Below are positions 13,635-28,054 of a stretch of DNA of 64,000 nt, in pieces. Under the pieces are notes generated by a model. That model was given only the letters and a program-made list of their open reading frames with translations, searched no databases and was not told the DNA's origin. A program made the position numbers and the translations under genes. Numbering within the stretch: the stretch's first letter is position 1; each line of letters starts with the position of its first letter. Source of the stretch: Cruorifilaria tuberocauda (taxonomy: Eukaryota > Nematoda > Chromadorea > Rhabditida > Onchocercidae); the NCBI GenBank assembly GCA_013365365.1, contig JABVXU010000036.1, forward strand, positions 186,001-250,000, read 5' to 3'.

Positions 13635-15193
13635 CTAGTACTTTTGATATATAGATCGATTTGTGTAAGAGTTGTATCCATCCGGATACATACCAATCTG
13701 GAATGCAATTTAAATCATAGATAGAAAGTTTAAATCATTTCAAAGATTTATCTGAATTCATTAGAGTAAATGAATTACAATGTTTTTACTTCTCTGAAAC
13801 CATTCATTAATTGTCAGTCAAATGTTTCAGTTGCAAATAAAATACGCATGTATCGGTGCATGTCACACATCTTCTACTTTGCCTTCACTTTCATCTTTAT
13901 CACATCACAAAAGCTTTCAAACAGAAATTTAAAATTCAATCAACTCCATAAAATAAATCAAGTCTCATACCTGCGAGCCATAACTGCTATATTCATAAGC
14001 TTCTCTACGTTGCTCTCTTTTCATTCGCCAATAGCAACAAATTATGATGCATGCGCCAATGACAAATACCAAAAGCACAAAAACTAATAGAACAAATACC
14101 CCAGCCATCCTGAATAAATTTCTATCGAAATTAAGTATTAATGAAAGACAATAAGTAAACCAATGGTTAAATTGAAAGAATATGATAGATAAAAATTTGA
14201 TTTATAAAACTTTGATATATATGTATACATAATGTAATGTTTTGGGAAAATTTCATCGTTGCACTGAACAACTGTTAAACTTTTGAAGAATTTGAGTTGA
14301 TAGCTTAAAAAGAAAAAAAACCAGAAAAGATCTTGTGGACAGCAACCCCTCTCACAACAACCGGCATTGATATCACATCTATAACATTATCATATTATTT
14401 ATTTTTAGTTCTTATGAGATTTTCGTTACAGTATTCAATTCCGAATTGCTTTTAAGAAGCTTCTAAGATAAAATTTAGGGTAGAATAGATTAATACTTTC
14501 CCCACTAAAAATTAATTTAAGTCTAGATAGAAGCGATATAAATGTCAACGAATTGTTTATTTTAATATTAATAGCTGAAGAATTTGAAAGTCTCACAATA
14601 ATGTAACGGTTGCATTTAGTGTATTCTTTGCTGTATATACGCAGCGTATAAAACCAGAACCTGAACCTGAAATTATTTAGCGTAAAACTTAAGCCGAAAA
14701 AATGAGGATAAAGGGCAGTAAGGTACCTTCAACACTGGATCCCAAGAATTTACCAACAGTAGCATGCTGGAACACTTCACGCTCAATAAACGCCTTGCTA
14801 TCCTGCATTACCACTTCATTTTGCCTGGAAATTCCAGATAATCAATAACATAAGAACCAAAAATAAACTTAATCAACTAGCAAACTATTCGTAGTTCAAT
14901 AAATAAGTAAACTAGAAACCAAACTTTCAGAAACTAGAAATAAAAATTGCAATATTACAACAAATTATCAATGATAAAATCAAATACTAACATTATTCTT
15001 ATGTCTTACATTATTCTTGCACTCTTACTGTGGCCCAAAAAATGCATATGTTTTAAATCATCATCAACGCTCAAGTGCGTATAATTGAATTAGATTATAT
15101 CTAAATAAAAATCTCAAGAAAAAGAAAACAGAATTTCATGACAACTTACAAAACAGCAGCAGGACCGTGCTGATAAGCTTCCCATCGATTCAT
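13635..15193 (-). CDS. Small single-pass membrane protein with tyrosine-rich tail, family not recognised
   Basis: Five exons, 15150-15193, 14727-14824, 14229-14271, 13971-14109 and 13635-13697, join in consistent phase (2,1,2,0) to 128 residues. An in-frame TAA lies directly before the ATG, which fixes the start. Residues 1-62 begin MNRWEAYQHGPAAVLQNEVV and have no signal peptide. One strongly hydrophobic segment (about 64-88) runs FVLLVFVLLVFVIGACIIIC and is followed by Cys-Cys-Tyr-Trp. A basic stretch RMKREQRREAY then suggests that the C-terminus is cytosolic. The last 29 residues hold eight tyrosines (for example YEYSSYGS and MYPDGYNSYTNRSIYQKY), as in proteins that recruit WW or SH2 partners. 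That role is inference. The 43-nt exon 3 is the least certain part. I do not recognise a family. Confidence 0.6.
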
Positions 15194-18100
15194 TTATATT
15201 TTTAACCTTCTTGATTGTATATATCAAAAAATGGAAAATGATCTCTAATATTGTGAAGTTGCAGCCCAGAAATAGATATGATTTTAAAATATTATCGAAA
15301 TTAAGAAATAGATAGCGAATATTTTCCAAATGAAAGGAAGAGGAACAGAGAAATGCAGATTGAAATACTTCAGTAAATATTAGCATAAAATTTTCCATCT
15401 TTTTTCTTCAATATTATAAGGAAAGGCGAGAGACAGATGATAAATGATAACAAATGAGAAAGGGAAAGGTTTATTAAGTTTACTTTTTTCCTTCCCATTC
15501 AAATAATTTTATTGGAATTGTGTCGAAATTGAATAACTTAATGCTGTATTGGTTTTACTGATAATTAGGTTTGTTTTTATAAAAAAAATGAAATGAAACC
15601 AATAGTTAATATAAACTCTATATAGATTTATGTGACGACTTCAGCTGGTTCGACAAGGTTAGGAGGTTAGATTTATAGTTTTGGAGATGATCTCTTCTTC
15701 AATTTTCAAATCTACTTGTTTTAATTTATTTTTTTATTTTTTATTATATTTTAGATTTTAATTTATCTCTGATCGATTTCCACTCCATTGTTATTCACTT
15801 CAACTGTTATTCTTTTCCTTACAATTTTCTGTTACTTTGGCATTTGATGAAGTAGTCATTTTTCTTTTACTAGTATTATTTGAAACTGGATAGATTAGAA
15901 AATGCAAATGAAGAGACAGAATTAAGAGCCCATAATCGTATTTAAAAATACGTCTCATGCCATTTTTTAACATAATATGAGACATGCTGCTAAATTTCTA
16001 CTTTGAAAGATATTTTTCCTCTAGTTAAACTTAATTTAATAACAATTTGAACAATAAGAAAGAAAGTATTAGCAAAGTAAATTCCTCATCTACCTATTCT
16101 TGGAATGCAACATTAAAAGTTTACAATCGAAATTTTAAAAATTTCTGAGTCATAGATTATTACTACAATTTTGCTATAAATCGAAATTTCTGGGAAGAAG
16201 AAAGTATTAAACCTCAGAGTCACTTCGTCATTATCTGCCATCCTCAGGAATTGTAAATAGAGAGGATTGCTGCTTAAACGATCGATTATCAATGGATAAA
16301 TCAAACAAAATATTTGTGTAAATATATCATATTGACTGTCAGCAAGCAACACAGAGGCAGCATCCAATAATTTTGGAAACAAGTGTTAAAGAGAGTCAAT
16401 TCCATAGCAAGCTAAGAAATGGTAGCTCACCAAAAGTGAAACGATGGAAAAATATACTATTGAAAGTTACGAGAATGCACATTGCTTATTTACCTGTCAT
16501 CTTACGTCTTTCTTCCTCTCTTTCTCCTCAAACAAGTTTTATTTGAACAATGGATAGCAGCTGCACCTAAGCTACGCTAATAAAATACTGAAAACTTCTG
16601 CTAGTCAACATTATTTTCCTGTAAATCTGTTTACCATTTACATTCATCCCAATCAATTTTCCCAAATATTTCGATCATATCGAGCAGAATATTCTGTTAT
16701 ATTCAATCCAATATAAGCTTAACATAGTTTTAAATTGATTTCAAAATGACAAAATGCAAAGTTCTCAAAATTTAAAAAAAATTCAAATGAGAATAACAAG
16801 TTAAGAATTTATAATCTGGTATTTCTGAATTTTAAATGAAGGAAAACATGGAATAGTTTATTAATTTTTCAATTGTCCGAGAATGGTACTGTATTTTAAA
16901 TATAGTAAATTATTATTTGAAGAAAAATTATTAAACTTTTATTACTGCACCCAATTTCCAAGACCTCAATTAATTTTCCATTCATCATAATTTAGTTCAT
17001 GTTTACGAATTATTTTAACAACAAGTAATGACATGAATTAAAATATGAATAAGACCAATCAATTAAAAGAAACTTCCAATACTTTTTTTGTCGAATATTT
17101 TCATTAAAAGAAAATTATTGATCCGGTAAGACCAGAAAACTTGTGCGAAAAAAAAAAAATTAAAATGAATACATAAATAGTTAAAATTTCAGCGAATCAA
17201 TCCCTGTATTTCAATTTTTCAATTTTCCTTTACAATCATATATTTAGAGATATTTACGATCATGAAAATGAAAATTATCAAATTTGCATTGGAGATTCCT
17301 ATGATGAAAAATAATAAAAAAAATACTTGGATCAAATCGCGAAAAGGAAGATAATTGAGGATTAAATGAAGAATTCTGTAAGAAATCACACTGTTTAAAC
17401 TACAAAACAGAGCAATGGACTGACAGGACAACATAGAGTTGTATTTTCATCATCCTCAAAAATCGTGATTTTTCGAAAATTGCATCATCACTTATCACCC
17501 TCACAGATAGTTAAATACTTATTGAAAATGTCAATTTCTTATAAACATTGCTCGCTTACAAACAGAATTTAGAACAATATATTTCCTGTCTTTGATTCCC
17601 TCTTAGGTAATATTTATTCTTTGCAAACAAGTTAGAAATTAAGGATTAATGTGTTGCAAGAAATCTCGATTCACTGCTTTCCGGAATTTCTAAATATTTC
17701 ATTCTAATGTTAAAAAAGACACAAAATAATTAATTAGTACTGTAGTATGCCTAACTACTTCCCAAAAAAACTAATACTGAACCAAATTTGTGCTAACCAC
17801 ATCTCTTTTAATTTCAAGAAATTAAATGATCAAATAGAGATTTAAAAATTCTAAAAATCTTCTATGATGAAAAATAATAAGAAAAAAAAACTTTTTCATC
17901 CTTTATGTACCAAATAACTATCAGTTATTCAACTGGCACGGTAAAGGATCTGTTATATCTATATCAATCAATATTACCGTAAAGCTAAGTTAAACATAGA
18001 AAAATAAAATTTAATAAAGGGCATAACTTCCCAATAAGTGAAAGTTTACAAAAAGTAAAAAAAGAATTTTTGGAACATAAGTAGTAGATCCACAGTATCT

Positions 18101-18503
18101 GATTATTACAAGCAACCCAGCAATGGTTATCACAAAAACATTATGCAAGAGCATCAAAACCAAGAACGAAAAGAATGAAAAATATGTATGCGAATACTAA
18201 AAACAAATTTAGAAATTTATATTTTCGAATTTTTAAATGAAAACAAATCAGTGAATAATCTGCTAAAAAAAGTGAAAAAAGAATAAGTATTCCAAATGCA
18301 TAATAATGATGCAAATATACGATATAAAAGTATATTCAATATCAATCTCCTGATTCTTATGAATCATCAGACCATTAACTGATAACACTGATAGGAGGAT
18401 ACAATTCAGCCTAAAATTATTCAACATCAGAAAATCAAATATAAGTCATATGATTTTTTTTGAAATTAAGAAAATTGAATGCTGAAAAGTAGGTCAAATT
18501 CAA
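15194..18503. other. Gene-free stretch
   Basis: About 3.3 kb between the start of the small membrane-protein gene and the 3' end of the TECPR2-like gene. It should hold the promoter of the former. A hydrophobic open segment at 16113-16382 lacks an ATG and a usable acceptor, so it is not called. If the optional last exon of the TECPR2-like gene is used (18466-18481), that gene ends slightly inside this stretch. Confidence 0.5.
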
Positions 18504-21500
18504 TTAAGCTAAACTTATTGGAAGTGTAAAATGAAAACTTAACTTATGAGAAACCAATCGCCTATTAAAGTCGATTCCCCATAATCGTCCTTTTCTATCG
18601 AGAGTAATTGTTTTTAAATAAAGTGGAACTGGCTTCCAATAATTTCCAGCCGAATTACCGACAGCAAGACCTTGAAGTCTGTGAAGCTGTCCAGAAGCGT
18701 TAAGAGACCAAATTATTTTACAACTCACAGCCAAGTCATAAATACCAAACTCATTACTTGTCTAAAAATGTTGGTTTGAAATTTTAATTAGCATTGTTTA
18801 CTTCAAACTCCTTCAAAATTTTAGACAATCATTAACCTCTATCCACGACTTTCCAGATGGAACCATTTCCGTAATAGAATTACGAGTCCATGCACGCCCA
18901 CTGTTTCTTGAAAAAACCCATACATACATTCCATTTGAAGATGCACGAATCTAAAAAAAAGAGAATTCACTAAAAAAAATAAAAATTTACAAGAATAACT
19001 GAAATAAGCAAACAGCTCTTCAATAAAAATGAAATGAAGATGAATCGGCAGTAATTCAAAATTCAACAGATTATTCCTAATAATTTAACATGTAATCTCC
19101 TAACCTTATCGAACGCACAACCAGCTAAAGCCTTCACATGAATCCACGTAGGGTTTGTACCAACTAGTGGTTCTTTCTTCTCATTTTTTATATACAAGCA
19201 AGCCTCACTTGCTGCCGTAACTACCCACAACGAAATAGATGTAACAGTAAACGATATTATTGGTGAGCCTGAAATTCATATGAAATAGTTATAGAAATGT
19301 TTACTCAGATTTCTGAAAATATAAAATTAAGAAAAAGATAAGACTAGAACTATAAAAATAGAAAAAAGGAAAAACTGACCGCAGGGACCCGTGTCTAAGA
19401 TTTTCCAGTCAACACCAAACGGAGAAACAGTACTTATATTTTCCTTCACGTATATACAACCAGAACTATCCAACACATACACACTCTCGTCAAAAGATGA
19501 TATTTCAATTACCTGCAAGATTAAAAGAGAAAGATATATGCCTCTCTCAAGGATACATGTGCAATTAGTGCCAAAACATTTTAATTATTAATAAAAAGTT
19601 TCGATGCATTTACATTTGAATTGAATGATGCTGGAAAGGCTGGTAAAGAATAGAAATAGTTATTTTTCAATCGATAGAGGAATATTTCATTGATTCGACA
19701 TAATGTTAAACAATCTGCAACAAAAATGTTATGATACATTACATTGAATTTTGACTCACAAATTTCGGCAATAATTCAAAGTACTCACCAAAATCTTCTT
19801 TCAAACCTCCACCTGCTATTAATTCGAAATTGTTATCCACTGAGAGTTTATCGCGCACAATGTGTTCCAAACGGTGCCCAGAAAGAACGTTGGTGCTAGA
19901 CGACCAATAACATTTACGATCGACACATACAAAAACTCCAGCCGAAGAGACGCGAATAATCCATGGCAAAGCCAATAACCGATTAATATCCGGTGAAATA
20001 TCCCATGGATTATAAACCTCAAAGAAAGAAATTTATATTTAAGCAAAACTTTTCTTTTTCGGACAGTAACAATGAAATCAAATAGCTAAAAAAACAGTAA
20101 TGAATTTGACACCACAAAATTCACAGCTTAAACTTTAGAAGAGTGGCAGAAATTTATTCAGAAATTTCTTCATCTTTCAGATAAATAAACCAGAAAACAG
20201 TACGACGTACTTTCATCCAGCTTCCTGTGCAACCAAATGGGCTTTGATATCCCACACCATTTGTGAACCACAATGAACGCTTTTCATCAATTGCCCAACC
20301 GCTCTGGCCATATAAACAAATGCTAATTAAACGCATAGGACCATCAAGACTGCAAAACTATTTTTTACATAAACTTGAAACAGTTCAATTTTTTCTTCAG
20401 AAAATAAAGATGAAAAATTGAATATTACGCAAAACATACACAACTTCAACCCAATCTAATCCAATTGGACTGTATTTTAGTCCAGTACGTACTACAAGGC
20501 GACCTGAATCAACTTGTAACGCCCAAACTGCTAATTCACTTGCAGTAATAGAGTGCAATGGCCATGCCGTTTCACATCTACTAAGAATTCCCATTTCCGG
20601 CAAACATAGCTGTACAAAAATCTGAAATCTAATCACTAAATTGCAAAACTGGCTAAAAATGTCAGAAAAAAAAGAAAAAACTACGTGGATAATTAATTAA
20701 TCGCAAATTATCGTAGGACACATTAACAGTTTCACATGAAGAATCACTTTAATTATTGATATAATTAAAGCATTCTACAATTTCACATCAACTTCAGTTT
20801 GCATGAAAATAATAGAATAAGAAAATAGATCTTACCTCTCCTGACTTTGTAATATACCAAGCTGAGCGACTAGTTAGAGTAGCTTCAATAACACCACCAC
20901 CCTCATCAGCAACCACAGTCCAGTGATGTGTTGAAAACGAACCAGATATGTTGATGCTTTCCACAGGTGTAAATGCGACATTTTTAAGGATTTTCCATAC
21001 CAAAATGCCATCATCTGATAAATTTTGAAACTTTATAATATTAATAATGCTAAATAATTACTCAGAGGATTTGGAATGCTTCGACTATTGATAGCTATTT
21101 GGTTTCCTAAGTAACAATATTCATATGCCAGAAATAAATGGTACTAAGTTAAGATTCCTTGAAATATAGCAAAAAGAAGAAGCTTCAAGTAGTAAATGGT
21201 CCAACACGGAGAAATAACAAAGTTTTCCTACGGATAAAATTCTGTAAAAAAAAAAGGATTTCTATTAAAAAGCAATTTAATGAAGTATAAATACTGAAAA
21301 AATGCTAGAAATCATTCTATGAAAAAATCCCAAAGCCTGAAATTTCCACAAAGAAATTCGAAAGAAACCAATCTTTTCGAAATGAATCATTTTTGAATAA
21401 AATACCGGTTTACTAAACAGAAACTGAGTTCGGATATATTCCGAAAAACAGAACCGTTAACAACAAAATGATCTGCTTTCTGTTTCAATTTCATCCACCG

Positions 21501-24500
21501 CGGAGTGCCACAATAGGGAATAAATAAGTAACAAGGCCTTCTCTTCTTTTTTGAATGACAAATAATAAGATAGTGAGACGAAACGGAAAAAGATGAACAA
21601 GAATATGGTAACTTTATCTGAAATTAATATTAATTAAAAAGTTATCGATCCAGACAAATTTAATATCGATAATAAAAAGGATTTTTAAAGGATGTTATAC
21701 TGCTGAAAAATAATATGCTACGAAAAAAAGATTTTTTCTTTATGTTAATTTTTTTAATCGTCGTCTCTACATATTTAAAACCTTCTTTTTTGAAGCTTCT
21801 TGGATTTCCCTAATTACAACAATATTCTACAACTGGCAAATGATCAAAAGCTGTTAAGATTTGACATATGCTCCAATTTCGCAATTTCTTTAAAAACCAG
21901 TTATTGTTCCATTGCACGACTACTACTTATGACACTGAATAAGATCATTTATTACCAATACATATCTAAAAATTAATGTAGGAAAATGTTAAAATCACTA
22001 AACCTCGCTCCAAATATCGCTGTAATTATTCATCACGATAATATTTTTGATCAGCTGCTCATCATTCGGACATATGGTATTGGTTGCTGTTCTCTACAAT
22101 ATTTTACAATTACTGATGTCGTATTATGATTTTGTAATCAGATTATCACTAATAAGATTACCTCAAAAACAGAAGGCTTTCTTTCTAGCGCATCCTTCAT
22201 CAAAAATTCATACGCATTTCCTTCCTCTGATATTTCCTCCACTGATGAATTCGTTTTATTTTCTGCCATAGGCTGTTCTAAAATAATTTTTTCAAGCTTA
22301 TGTCAAGATACCAATAATTAATATTTAAAATAAAATTGGAGTAGAATAATTATTTAAAACTGATCAAGTGATCAAACAATTTTTTAGGATTTTTAATATT
22401 TGAAACTGAAAATTATTTTAATAGTAAAAAGATCTGTTATTACTTTTTCCTAGTTCTAATCTCTATCACCCCAAAATTTTGAGGATATAAAAAAGAAAAC
22501 AAAACAAGCTCAATCGGCGAATGAACCTTAATTCATTCCGCAAAAATCTGTTCATTAATAAATAAGGGATTAAAGTGCCTGTTACTGAATCATGCTCTTC
22601 ACTTTTTATATCAATACCATCACTCTGTTTATCATTCCAAAGCACCTAAAATTTAAAAATTTTTCGATTTTCAAGGCAAGCTTATCTCATGATAATTGCA
22701 AAAAGTAAAGAATAAAAATAAACAATCTTTTATTGACTTTTTGACTCTCTTTGCTGCAACCAGTAATTTGTTCGACACTGCCATCATTGGAACCGTTGTC
22801 AAGGTGGGAATTCACTTTGTCACTTTGTAAAGGAATTGTAAGTGCTGCAAAAATTTCATATAATTGCTTTACTATATTATTTTTTACACTCATCTCGATA
22901 GTCTTAGATCATAGAAATATTTCAATAATCTTTTATCTTAGCGCTTAAATGCTACCAGAATAAAAAATCAATGCGGTAAAAATATCTCAGCCTTCTAAAA
23001 TCAGTATTACCGTTTATTTTAAAATTGCTGAAAAAACGACATACCTCCTTTAATATTTTTCAGTGTATGCTCATCAACAGGACTCAGATCCTCCTTAGAT
23101 GAATTCACTGAATTACATCTATCAATATCACTCGATTTTTCAGCTTTCTTTCGCTTACTTGTAGGAGCTGTCTTCGTCCTACGTACCATAATTTCTTGAA
23201 TAATACCAGTTTGTTCAACTGGAAACAATGTTTCTTCTACATCCACAGTATCAGTGCTACATATGGACTGCATCGGAAAGCCATCTTCAACCTAAATTTT
23301 GATATTCTGTAAGACTACAACACATTTTAATTATCGGATTTCAAAAAAAGTGAGAGAAATCATTTTAAATGAAGTTAGGAACATATACCTGTGTACCAAA
23401 ACCGCCCACTCTATCAACTAATGTTTGCGCCACTTTGTTAACATTTTCTATAATATTGCTCCGCCGTATTTGCATTTGCTCTGAAAAAAACTGATTGGTA
23501 AATAATTTGATGATATTTCACTAAAGTGCTAAAAATTCAAAAGTTAAGTTGAAGATTTATGCAAATTTCTAAGAAACAAATGTAATCAAGCATCAGATTT
23601 TTGTACAAAAAAAACATTGTGGAATAGTTTACCAAAACGCTTTGAAATATCATTCTTATCGTGATGCGTTCCAATACCCGACCTGTTACCATCCGAATCG
23701 CCATCTGATGCTTGATTACAGAGAAAATCAGGGCTGAAATAATTTATTACCAAATTTGATGACTTCGACAGAAATCATTTTTCTATAGCCATGAAAAAAA
23801 ATTTCATAATTCAATGACACTACCTGTCATCACGGAGAAAACAATTCAGATCAGACACATCATTTAAAGTTGGAAGAGGAAAATTACGCAGCGCGGATAA
23901 GATATTTATCCCTTTTGCCACTTTTAAGCTATCCCAAAATACATCCTTCGAAGCATTAGGTAGTAATTTAGTTGTTTTTTGGAATGAATTCAACAAAGTT
24001 CTTGAGGTGAAGTTATTGAGTATTTCTGGAATTTTGACCAGGCTATTGAGAAGGTATAAAAACAATGTTTTTTAAATTTCTATGTAACATTGATAAATTT
24101 GTTGACTTCTGTTAAACTAAACATTAAATTTATTTCCCCTTAAACCTTTTTTGTATGTAAAAAAGAAAGAGTATGGTAGTTTAGACAAACGTTACAACTA
24201 AAAGAAGCCTATAGAAACAGTCCTAATTTGTTTCCGAAAAAAATACAGTTACAATTCAGAGAATGAACTAACCGTGAGTTTCTGTCAAATATGAAGGAAT
24301 TTCATTCGATGAGAGACAAAAAACGCGATTATCTGGACCAAGTACATAAATAATAGGGTACGAAAACTTTGGATCAACACAAATAGATGTCTAAAATAAA
24401 AAATCTAAGCAGCATACGAAATTTATTTATGACACAGAAGTTTCAGAAATTTCTACAACTTACTTCAAGTATTCTACCCTGGAAAAGACAGTTAACATCA

Positions 24501-26671
24501 AATGATGATAACGTTGTAGCTTGATCCTCCGGATTCAATAAAACGATGTAATTGTACAGACAAACTATAAAAATTTGCGAATGCATCGCTAACATGCACG
24601 ATTTCCATTGTTGTGACCTTAAAATTCACCAAAATTTCAAAAACTGTTACTTCTCTCAATAAGACAAACTTTAACTGAGCTTATTATTCTCTTATTGTGG
24701 AAACGAACTGAACTCTTGATTGCCAATTAAAACAGCCGAAAATGAAAGAATAACCTGTAACCACTTAAAAAATCTGCTGTGGCCATCTTTTCCATTATCT
24801 AAAATTAAGTGAGCTATATTATATTTGTACATAATGTTAATAATGTTAAAGTATATTACTTAAAATCAGTGTAATAGTAAAAACTATGAAGAGAAGACAT
24901 TAATCAAAATCTGAACACTTACGTTCTCTGATACTCTGAAACTTCTTTTATTCTCACCCCGGAAAATATCGTAAATAATTACGATACCATCTGACTGAAG
25001 AACGAATAATTCCGCTCCAGGTTTAGCAATCATATATATAGCGATAGCTCTGGAAACTTTCCGAAAAATAATTTCGCACTTTTGCTGCTAAATTTTTTTC
25101 AAAGTTCATATAAAACATTTCTATTTTTTCTGCGATATAATCAAAGGATGAATATCAAAATACTTTTGTCGATGTTGATTGATTTCCAGTATAGAATTAA
25201 AAAAATTTTCATCAATAACAGCCACTCTTTTAACAGTGCAGAGAGCTAAGAGGTTACAGGCATGAGTTAATTGCAACACAAAAGAATGCTCCAGGCTGAT
25301 GAATGTTGTTTGAAAGACATTCTGCAAACTGGTAAAATTGAAACATTTCAAAATTCTAAAAAAATTGATTACTATCGAGAAAGATTAATATTATGCAATA
25401 AAGAGAGCAAATAAATGCGCTTCGTAAGAATCATAAACTGGCCAAATGATCCAAAAACAATTGCGATTTTACTAACATGAGTAAAATCTATTGAAGTAAC
25501 GACCACAATGCCGGCATCATCAGCAGAAAACACTTTCTTTCCATCTTCTGCCCATGCAATACAACTGATTGCATGCCCCTTATGTCCATCAAATAAGAGA
25601 GTTTGTTCCAACTGTAAATTATGACTACGAAAAACTTCAAATTCTTAAAAATAAGATAGGAAATAAAAAAATAAGATTCGTAGAAGCTATTAATTTATCA
25701 AAAATGTGAAATGGAGCGTATAAATAAACATAAATCATTCATATGACAGAGATTTCAGCGAGAAACGAATATCATCAAATCAGTAATAAAATTTCATCTT
25801 CAATAAAAAAAAGAGACTTTTCTGGTCGAGTCGGGCTTCCCGGTTGGGAAATTCAATATTGCAAGGCCTCCGGAACTATGTCCTGCAGCAAGTAAATCAT
25901 ATTCTCCTGAGAAAAGTTTCACACATGTAATGAGGTCATCGGTACTTGTTCGTAAGCTGAAATTCAGAATCTAAACATTTTGCAAGAAAAACTAGAAATA
26001 TTTTATTGTAAAACTTTCTTATATAAATGTTTTTAATAACTTTCATGACGAAACATCGACCACTCTGCCTACACTGACATAGTAAAAATTCAAAAAAACT
26101 CACATTTTAATATAAAAAAGATAACTACTCAAAAATCTTATCACAACTTGTCAATAAATTCGCAAGTAAGGCCAGAATTGCACGATCTTTTTAGATCGTC
26201 ATTAGCTGCACTTCAAGCAGTTTTGAAACAATATACCACATAATATAACGTGGTCTTGTATATTAGCAATACATCAAGTAGAATACAAAACTGTACGGGG
26301 TAGCGGTGCGGTTTAATCGACGATTGAAAAGGAACAAAGTACCACAGCTACTCCCAAATGCAATATAATTATGACCAACGTCGAAACATGTTAGTTTTGT
26401 TTTTGACGATGATGCCGCCGGAACCTGCATCATTATTTTTTTGTAATGAGCTGAGTAATTCTGTCAAATAACTCAGTAAAAACTGCGCAAAAATAAAATT
26501 CTATTTAATCAATTTACGAGGTCATTTTAAATAAACTGATAGAAAAACCTGCTCAGTTAAAGCAGAGCACTCGTCTACATGGTTGAAATATCCTGACATG
26601 TTGAACATCGATCCAGTATTTTCCTGATATTCAACAGTTTCAGCATTCTCGTCACAATCATTTGATTTCAT
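18504..26671 (-). CDS. TECPR2-like protein: WD40 repeats plus tectonin beta-propeller repeats
   Basis: Exons: 26549-26671, 26297-26460, 25818-25956, 25477-25611, 25164-25321, 24923-25049, 24755-24798, 24464-24617, 24273-24390, 23824-24025, 23633-23733, 23389-23480, 23045-23291, 22738-22844, 22586-22645, 22162-22272, 22004-22093, 21414-21545, 20836-21030, 20440-20621, 20211-20349, 19789-20017, 19614-19714, 19380-19512, 19105-19268, 18837-18950, 18504-18761. Phases agree, giving about 1272 residues (human TECPR2 is about 1400). The N-terminal part (about 41-390) is WD40-like: KLTCFDVGHNYIAFGSSCGT, GHAISCIAWAEDGKKVFSAD. A polar middle (about 388-723) holds a KRKK patch. The C-terminus (724-1272) has tectonin repeats such as LAVWALQVDSGRLVVRTGL and SPIGLDWVEV. 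TECPR2 acts in autophagy and ER-exit trafficking in animals; that role is carried over by similarity. The 21414-21545 exon and the acceptor at 21030 are least sure. Confidence 0.85.
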
Positions 26672-28054
26672 TATTTGCAAATAAAGAACTCAGTTCATTT
26701 ATCTACAGTTATATTTCAGATTTCTAGCATGAAATGAATACGGATGCTTGGACTGTATCATATATTCCACTATAATAAATCTTGTTGTATAGTTAATTTC
26801 GCCACATTAGTGTAAAGTAAAATAGATTAACATGCAGTATTCTGATTATCTTACGATTAGCACAAATAGATATCAAATTCCCTTTTTTTTTCAGTTAACA
26901 TTGACTAAACACCTACTTTTAGCCTTTAACCTCAAAATGTTCCCAGCCATAAACATGTGAAACATGTGGAATAGTAACCAGAATCATCAGTCGTTACTCG
27001 TAAATTCGACAATCATACTAGCATCATTTAATAACGCCCTGGTACGTCGCTATTCATTCCCATAGTCAACATGTTTACTGTTTGTTTTTCTTTAACACGA
27101 TTTTTTTGATTAATTCAATAATTTAGTATGTGATTGATATGCAGCGATATCGTGCAGTTTAGTCAATTAATCAATCATATCAAGAAGTTAGCCTAAATAA
27201 TTTCGTCAGATTCAACTCTTTATTACATTTTAAAATATGTTGAACCAAATAGCTGATGCGGAAAGTTTCTAACCTTTTAACCTATGTGTTCACTCAGTAC
27301 TATACTAGTTAAATAGTGCAGCAATAAAATGGATATTTGCCTATTACATATTACAGACTTGATCCAATTAATTATCCTAACCATTGAATCAATTTTATAT
27401 AAAGTTAATAAGTAGCAAATTTAAATTCATTTTCAAACAGTTTGCTGTTGTAACAATTTCTCTAAAAAAGATAAGAATGGTTGAAATTTTCAAAAGATTC
27501 AATATTTTTGGACTAAAATTTCTTAATTTTATAGTCATAGATGAGTGAACGAATGTATCACAGATAATCAGATCGATTCTTTTTTTGGGTGGCCAAGTTA
27601 GCGCTCAGATGAGATATGATCTCAATGAACTCTAATTGGCCATTGAAAAGACTTTTGCACTTAATTGAAATTGAAAAAAATAGATTATAAAAACACCAAC
27701 TTTGTTAAAAATAGCAAGATTTAGACTCTATTGATTTAGACTCTCTTAATCATGATCATCATCGCATCATGCAAACAAGTCATTGATATCTCGGAAAAGA
27801 GCTCAATTTGCACACTGATTGAAGCTATGGTTCATCTTCATATAATGTTCTAATATTGTATGATAGATATAGTATTGTAGTACTATATGAAAAAGATTTA
27901 GCTCAGCCTTTTTGCAAAAAAAATTTACTTCTTAATGTCATAATTTTAAGTATAAAAGTAATTATATAGTAATCATGCATGCAATATTAGCATAAAATAT
28001 GAATACATTAACATTTCACGCCATGAAAATTTGTTGCATAATTGCGAATTAATT
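26672..28054. other. Gene-free stretch upstream of the TECPR2-like gene
   Basis: About 1.4 kb between the TECPR2-like start and the stop codon of the next minus-strand gene. No coding segment or named control site was seen. The distance is too long for a typical nematode operon spacer of about 100 bases, so independent transcription is more likely. Confidence 0.5.

Noticed and set aside
15640..15665. GGTTCGACAAGG resembles a tRNA B box
   Set aside because: The closing CC is missing, and no A box or acceptor stem fits at the right distance. No tRNA was found anywhere in the window by eye.
16113..16382. 89-codon hydrophobic minus-strand open frame
   Set aside because: It starts only from TTG after an in-frame stop, has no upstream splice acceptor, and its donor is weak.
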